Shown: positions 59,901 to 64,000 of the stretch, piece after piece | How the letters are laid out: every line of letters begins with the position of its first letter | How positions within the stretch are numbered: the first letter of the stretch is position 1 | Position numbers and translations under genes: made by a program | DNA from: Flavobacterium frigoris | GTDB lineage: Bacteria; Bacteroidota; Bacteroidia; Flavobacteriales; Flavobacteriaceae | Length of the DNA: 64,000 bases | Assembly: GCF_900111075.1 (NCBI RefSeq) | Contig: NZ_FOFZ01000003.1 | Location: 310,001 to 374,000 of the forward strand | Reading direction: 5' to 3' | The notes under the pieces: generated by a model | Databases searched by the model: none | The model's input: the letters and a program-made list of their open reading frames with translations, nothing else | Told to the model about the DNA's origin: nothing

Positions 59901-62164
59901 TTGATTTTAGAGCTGGTAAAATATCAGCCTTATTTTGTTCTCCAACTATGGAGTTAGGAATTGATATCAGTAGCATGAATGTGGTGCACATGAGAAACGT
60001 CCCACCAGGTCCAGCTAATTATGCACAACGTAGTGGTCGTGCGGGTCGTAGCGGACAAACAGCTTTAGTGATGACTTACTGTTCTAACAGTTCTCCTCAC
60101 GATAGAAATTACTTCCAAAACGCTTCAGAAATGGTAGCAGGTGTCGTAGCAGCCCCAAAATTAGATCTGTCCAATCAAGAATTAATTGAGTCACATTTGA
60201 ATGCCTATATTTTTATGGAACTAGGATTAACACAAGTTAAAACCTCAGTAGCTGAAATATTAAATTTAGAGCAAACTCACGAATTACCTGTTAAGGAAGA
60301 AATTAAAACGTATATCTTAAATCAGATTCAAGAGAAAAAACATATCTGGATAGCACAATTCAAAAAAACATTAGTCAACATATTACCAGAATTAGAACAG
60401 AGCACTTGGTATTCAGAAAAGAAATTAGAAATTCAAGCAATTAAATATTTTGAACACTTAGACAATAGTTTTAAACGTTGGAGAGAATTATATCGAAATG
60501 CCAATCGACTTATTGAAAAAGCTCGAATTGCGATGGACGACCCCTCGATTAAGTCGGGTGGACAAGTAAAAAAGAATGCCAACAGAGACCACTTTTTAGC
60601 ACAAAGACAAAGAGAGTTATTACTCAATGATACTGCTAATTACTCATCACAATCAGAGTTTTATATTTTCAGATATTTAGCTGCTGAAGGATTTTTACCA
60701 GGGTATAACTTTACTAGATTACCAGTAAGAACATTTATTGGAAATCGAGACAAAGGAGAGTTTATCTCACGACCTCGTTTCATTGCTTTAAAAGAATTTG
60801 GTCCTAACAATCTTATTTATCACATGGGTAACAAGTACCGTGTGAATAGAATGATGTTGAATGATACTGAAAATGTTTTACACAAATTAAAAATTAGTAA
60901 AACAACGGGTTATGTCTTTTTAGACCAGGAAGGCGTAAGCATAAACAATGACCCAATTACTAATTTAGAATTGAATACGGATGAAAGGGTTGAAATGAAA
61001 TCAAACATTTTAGAACTATCCGAAAGTCAAACAAAATTAATGGAACGAATTTCTTCTCAAGAAGAAGAACGTGCCTCTTCAGGATATGATATTGAACAAT
61101 ACTTTTCTTTCTCTGGTGGAATTAGAAATACACAAAAATGCCAACTTTCATATGATGGAGACTTATTATTAGAATTGAGATACGGTCCATCAGCAAGGCT
61201 ATTGCAATTAAACCGTAAATGGAGACGTTCAAAACCAGGTGATGAAAACGGATACAACATCGGATTAAATACAGGTTTTTGGAAGAACCCTTCGGAAGAA
61301 GAAAAGGAACCAGAAAAAGATCCAATCAAAAGAGTGCATGTTTATGCAACAGACATTGCAGATGTGTTATACATTCAACCTGTAAAAACACTAGGTTTGG
61401 ATGAGGATGGAGTTATTACACTTACATATGCCATTAAAAGAGCAATAGAAAAAGAATTTCAAATTGAAGAAAGTGAACTAGGGGCTTGGAATATGGGCTC
61501 TGGTGAACATGCCAATATATTATTATTTGAAGCAGCGGAAAGTAGTTTAGGGGTTCTTTCTGAACTGACTAAAAATCCAGACAAATTAAAAAAGGTATTT
61601 GCTGAAGCATATAAAACATGCTATTACAATCCTGAGACAAGAGAAGATGATAAACCTGAAGCTTTACGTGCTTCTTATGATGACTTATTATCTTATTACA
61701 ATCAAAGACACCATGAAATAATTGATCGAACTTTAATTAAAAAACCATTAGAGTTATTAATGGATGCTTCGGTGGAAATAAGTAAAAACGAGCAACAAAA
61801 TTACCATAAGCAGTTTGAATTTTTAAAAGCAGCTTACGATAAAAATTCAACAACCGAATTAAAATTCATTCAGTATTTATACAACAAAGGATTAGCATTG
61901 CCTGATAAAGCACAATACAATCTAAAAGAATATTACATATCTGCAGATTTTGTTTATGATAATGTAGATGTAGGAACACAAACCTTTGTTTTTGTGGACG
62001 GTTCGGTGCATGATAAAGAAGAAGTTAAAGAAAAAGACAGAAAACAACGAGGATTATTAGCCGATGCAGGTTACGACGTAATAGTTTGGCGATACGACCA
62101 AAACTTAGACGAAGCCATTGCTAACCGAAAAGATATTTTCAGAAAAGTTATAGAAAATGAATAA
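56951..62164 (+). CDS. DISARM-like DEAD/DEAH helicase with DUF1998-like and C-terminal nuclease-like regions
   Basis: This 1737-residue protein carries an SF2 helicase of the Lhr/MrfA type. A Q-motif-like YKHQ is followed by Walker A SGTGSGKS (103-110), motif Ia YPMNALINSQ, motif II YDELHTYRGRQG (DELH 224-227), SATMASGG and, much later, PTMELGIDISSMNVVHMRN and QRSGRAGRSGQ (1026-1036). The region around 1460-1580 (DVLYIQPVKTLGLDEDG, GAWNMGSGEHANILLFEAAE, SSLGVLSEL) resembles DUF1998, which in DISARM is a separate protein (DrmB). The last 70 residues (DFVYDN, FVFVDGSVHD, RGLLADAGYDVIVWRYD) resemble a Vsr/PD-(D/E)XK endonuclease. It overlaps a SNF2 helicase gene by 8 bases. It is probably a DrmA-DrmB-like fusion; a methylase and other parts would lie beyond the edge. 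Confidence 0.75.
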   Translation: MNIFKVHNQIISDYKSYIESFLLIKDQRIKNVVNKELSGGKLWPEPLIQFNPTFEKGTSISELVKHNIIDHRLNDVFRGYDLYKHQVEAIKKGVEGKSFIVTSGTGSGKSLTFLATIFSDLLKNEYTAGIKAILVYPMNALINSQEQEIEKYAANYLKHTGNEFPLTFAKYTGQEAGNDRINIRETPPDILLTNYMMLELMMTRASENSMRASIFKNLKYLVYDELHTYRGRQGADVSLLNRRIHASTQNEIICVGTSATMASGGTILEQKQTIANVGKQIFDKNFDTSQIIGEYLENTTNSKFINLGELKKALREDIDFNDKPEKFISSPIAVWLENRIALNVLDDGYVQRAKPLTLQDIASKLSEDSGYDLSLCKDKLVQFLQWTEALNEEASKMENRKSYLPFKFHQFIAQTGNVSVTLDNPANREITLDNTLYIRDEKTNEELHVYPVLFSRYSGHEFICVKKEYDSGKLLPRLPSDLPQKISKQSLKGNKELGTKKRELGWLDFPDGYILFDNGSDIWSDDKIIDLPETWKTKSDETKLDNFYETKIPQQIWIDKKGNFTENEDKSKQLAWFIPCHLLLDPTSGVIFDSKIHEFTKLMRLGNEGRSTATTITALSTIKALNEQGLDASLQKLLSFTDNRQDASLQSGHFNDFISTVQLRSAIYYALKETPEGLNASNIANRAAIMLNLKELEYARRPADNPKYPDEKNKEMLEEYLFTRIIYDLRRGWRYNTPNLEQCALLKIDYKTIDQLARDDDEWQNILLLNNLSFEERLDILNQIITYFRTSYALDHRKLEDTKRAELANEIKDRLKTDSNWCLDENEKIEAPVTLIPRGVGKTPYGIEVAGCGHLSALGKYFKRQFIKHMGELPFRGDELSDYMVQIYEIMKSAQILHNIEIKGSRGTVQGYRLRLDQVVWKLGDEKTVEIDKVRINAIEEIEIAPNKYFQNYYKVNYSSLNKNIYGAEHTGQLPSAERQQREIDFRAGKISALFCSPTMELGIDISSMNVVHMRNVPPGPANYAQRSGRAGRSGQTALVMTYCSNSSPHDRNYFQNASEMVAGVVAAPKLDLSNQELIESHLNAYIFMELGLTQVKTSVAEILNLEQTHELPVKEEIKTYILNQIQEKKHIWIAQFKKTLVNILPELEQSTWYSEKKLEIQAIKYFEHLDNSFKRWRELYRNANRLIEKARIAMDDPSIKSGGQVKKNANRDHFLAQRQRELLLNDTANYSSQSEFYIFRYLAAEGFLPGYNFTRLPVRTFIGNRDKGEFISRPRFIALKEFGPNNLIYHMGNKYRVNRMMLNDTENVLHKLKISKTTGYVFLDQEGVSINNDPITNLELNTDERVEMKSNILELSESQTKLMERISSQEEERASSGYDIEQYFSFSGGIRNTQKCQLSYDGDLLLELRYGPSARLLQLNRKWRRSKPGDENGYNIGLNTGFWKNPSEEEKEPEKDPIKRVHVYATDIADVLYIQPVKTLGLDEDGVITLTYAIKRAIEKEFQIEESELGAWNMGSGEHANILLFEAAESSLGVLSELTKNPDKLKKVFAEAYKTCYYNPETREDDKPEALRASYDDLLSYYNQRHHEIIDRTLIKKPLELLMDASVEISKNEQQNYHKQFEFLKAAYDKNSTTELKFIQYLYNKGLALPDKAQYNLKEYYISADFVYDNVDVGTQTFVFVDGSVHDKEEVKEKDRKQRGLLADAGYDVIVWRYDQNLDEAIANRKDIFRKVIENE

Positions 62165-64000
62165 AGAACATAAGCCAGGTACTTTAGTGAATTATAGAGG
62201 TCGTGATTGGATTGTGATGCCGTCTGACGATGAAGAAGTTTTAAATATAAAACCTCTTGGTGGTTCTGACCATGAAATTACAGGAGTGTATCTACCACTT
62301 AAAATTTCAGGACAAGAAATAACAAACACAGAAATAAAATATCCATTAAATAAAGATATTGGCGATTTTGAATCGGCAAAATTATTATTTCATGCCTCAA
62401 GATTATCGTTTAGAAATGCAGCAGGTCCTTTTCGTTGTATGGGAAAATTATCATTTCGTCCCCGATCCTATCAAATTGTTCCTTTGGTAATGTCATTAAA
62501 ACAAGAAGTTACACGTTTATTAATTGCTGACGACGTCGGTGTTGGTAAAACTGTCGAGGCTTTAATGATATTAAAAGAAGCAATGGAACGTGGCGAGGTG
62601 GAACGATTTGCAATAATATGTTTACCACATCTTTGTGAACAATGGAAAAGCGAATTAAAAGACAAGCTAGATATTGATGCTGAAATTATACGTTCTTCTA
62701 CTTTAGGTAATCTAGAAAGACGTACACTAGATCAAAACAAAAGTGTATTCAAAGAGTTTCCTTATCAAGTAATATCTATTGACTACATAAAACAATCTTC
62801 CAAAAAAGGAATATTCTTAACGGACTGCCCTGAATTCATTGTTGTAGATGAAGCACACTCTTGTGCACTTCCAGCTGGCGCAAAATCCAAAACGCAACAA
62901 CAACGTTATAATCTATTACATGATATTGCAGAAAACGAAAAAAGACATCTGTTGTTATTGACTGCTACACCGCATAGTGGTAAAGACGAAGAATTCCGTT
63001 CGTTATTAGGTTTGCTAAACAAAAAATTCGATAAACTCGATTTTGAGAATATTACTCCTCAGCAACGAAAAGAATTATCTACCTATTTTGTACAGCGAAA
63101 AAGAGCCAATATAAAGCGATGGCTTAATGAAGATACCCCATTCCCAGAAAGAGAGACCAAAGAAATTGGATATAAATTAAACACAGCCTACAAAAACTTC
63201 TATGTCGAAGTTCTAAATTTCGCTCAAAAAATCACACAAAAAGGCGAAAATAACGCAAAAGGTTTGTCACATTATTGGGCAGCATTGGCACTTTTACGTG
63301 GAGTAATGTCAAGTCCGCAAGCTGGGCTTGAAATGCTAAAAGCCAGAAGAGAAAAACAACTAGTTTTCGATGACATTCCAGAAACAAACCCGGTTTTCAA
63401 TTCAGAAGACAATGATTCTGATGTAGTGGAAACTGATTTAATGGAGCAATTAGAATTACAAACAGAAGACATCACTACAATCGACAGCTTAATCCAGCAA
63501 GTCGAACAATTGATGTCACTTAAAAATGACCAAAAGGCAAAAATTGCAGTAGACCAAGTTAAACAATGGGTAAATGATGGGGTTTACCCCATAATCTTTT
63601 GCCGATATATTGCAACAGCTAAATATCTGGGTGAATTACTAAAATCGGCACTCCCAAAAAGTATAGACGTTCAAACAATAACTTCAGAATTTGCCGATGA
63701 GCAAAGAAAAGAGATGATAGATGCTATGGGTAAAAGCGAAAAACGGGTGCTGATAGCGACTGATTGTTTATCCGAAGGAATCAATCTTCAAGAACATTTT
63801 ACAGCCGTACTGCACTACGATTTACCATGGAATCCTAACCGACTGGAACAACGTGAAGGTCGTGTGGACCGATACGGTCAACCGGCTGATTTGGTCTATG
63901 CTTATTTAATTTGGGGAGAAGATAATCCTATTGATACAGTGGTGTTGAAAGTATTAATTAAAAAAGTACGTGACATTCAAAAAGCCACTGGTGTATCTAT
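62157..64000 (+). CDS. SNF2-family helicase (DrmD-like), truncated by the right edge
   Basis: ATG 62157 opens a frame with no stop before 64000 (614 codons and continuing). The N-terminal 100 residues (KPGTLVNYRGRDWIVMPSDD, IKPLGGSDHE) are followed by SNF2 motifs: Walker A DDVGVGKT (125-132), VVDEAHS, LLLTATPHSG, and the C-terminal lobe LIATDCLSEGINLQEH and LPWNPNRLEQREGRVDRYGQ. This resembles DrmD of class 1 DISARM and related phage-defence translocases. It overlaps the large helicase gene by 8 bases, showing a coupled operon. Naming as DISARM needs the genes to the right. Confidence 0.8.
   Translation, partial: MNKEHKPGTLVNYRGRDWIVMPSDDEEVLNIKPLGGSDHEITGVYLPLKISGQEITNTEIKYPLNKDIGDFESAKLLFHASRLSFRNAAGPFRCMGKLSFRPRSYQIVPLVMSLKQEVTRLLIADDVGVGKTVEALMILKEAMERGEVERFAIICLPHLCEQWKSELKDKLDIDAEIIRSSTLGNLERRTLDQNKSVFKEFPYQVISIDYIKQSSKKGIFLTDCPEFIVVDEAHSCALPAGAKSKTQQQRYNLLHDIAENEKRHLLLLTATPHSGKDEEFRSLLGLLNKKFDKLDFENITPQQRKELSTYFVQRKRANIKRWLNEDTPFPERETKEIGYKLNTAYKNFYVEVLNFAQKITQKGENNAKGLSHYWAALALLRGVMSSPQAGLEMLKARREKQLVFDDIPETNPVFNSEDNDSDVVETDLMEQLELQTEDITTIDSLIQQVEQLMSLKNDQKAKIAVDQVKQWVNDGVYPIIFCRYIATAKYLGELLKSALPKSIDVQTITSEFADEQRKEMIDAMGKSEKRVLIATDCLSEGINLQEHFTAVLHYDLPWNPNRLEQREGRVDRYGQPADLVYAYLIWGEDNPIDTVVLKVLIKKVRDIQKATGVS

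Overview
The window is an AT-rich chromosomal segment from a Flavobacterium-like member of the Bacteroidota. The evidence is the SusC/SusD outer-membrane pair, a DUF6520 peptide with a MauE/DoxX membrane protein, RteC proteins, a DUF6140 protein, an IntDOT-like tyrosine recombinase and a match to the Bacteroidota promoter pattern (TTG, 19 bases, TAnnTTTG). No rRNA gene, complete tRNA gene or CRISPR array was seen. No database could be searched: family names come from recognised motifs, and unrecognised genes are described as such.

Layout. (1) 1-7500 is a defence island, mostly on the minus strand: an edge-truncated protein with a HEPN-like RNxxxH motif, a probable Kiwa pair (KwaA/KwaB), a broken IS256-family element, a GHKL ATPase fused to a PD-(D/E)XK-like nuclease domain, an XRE regulator beside an 18-bp perfect palindrome, and tiny membrane proteins followed by near-identical terminators. 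(2) 7500-21250 looks resident: structured repeats, SusC-SusD-S9 peptidase, then DUF6520 peptide, MauE-like protein, AraC regulator, STAS-like protein and an alpha-oxoamine synthase fused to a GNAT-like domain. A 37-base sequence occurs on both sides of the AraC gene. (3) 21370-25310 is the first copy of a mobile-element backbone (RteC, excisionase-like HTH, replication-like protein, DnaC-like ATPase, conserved protein). (4) 25500-35780 holds its apparent cargo, above all a tight five-gene operon: TPR/HExxH protease, MazG-like pyrophosphohydrolase, nuclease-DUF2075 ATPase, UPF1-like SF1 helicase and a second nuclease-DUF2075 ATPase. (5) 35780-39750 holds a 1.3-kb hairpin-rich non-coding stretch, a DUF6943-like gene and a four-gene minus-strand cluster with a DUF5675 protein. 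(6) 39970-41700 holds a tRNA-3'-end-like site followed by an intact tyrosine integrase. (7) 42079-44187 looks like two integron-type cassettes bounded by GTTAGCC/GGCTAAC sites, with no integron integrase. (8) 44400-48460 is a second, diverged copy of the backbone, preceded by an integrase relic. (9) 48530-64000 holds accessory cargo (AAA ATPase, cREC protein, SLOG-like protein, predicted nuclease, esterase), then a WYL regulator and a two-helicase DISARM-like system cut by the right edge.

The picture is one of repeated integration at a hotspot: two related backbones, each followed by a different set of defence genes, next to older defence cassettes. The operon at 26206-34333 is the best candidate for an undescribed system. 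Its parts suggest nucleotide-pool control (MazG), nucleic-acid sensing, unwinding and cleavage (two nuclease-ATPases and a helicase) and a protease arm, but this function is inferred from domains alone.
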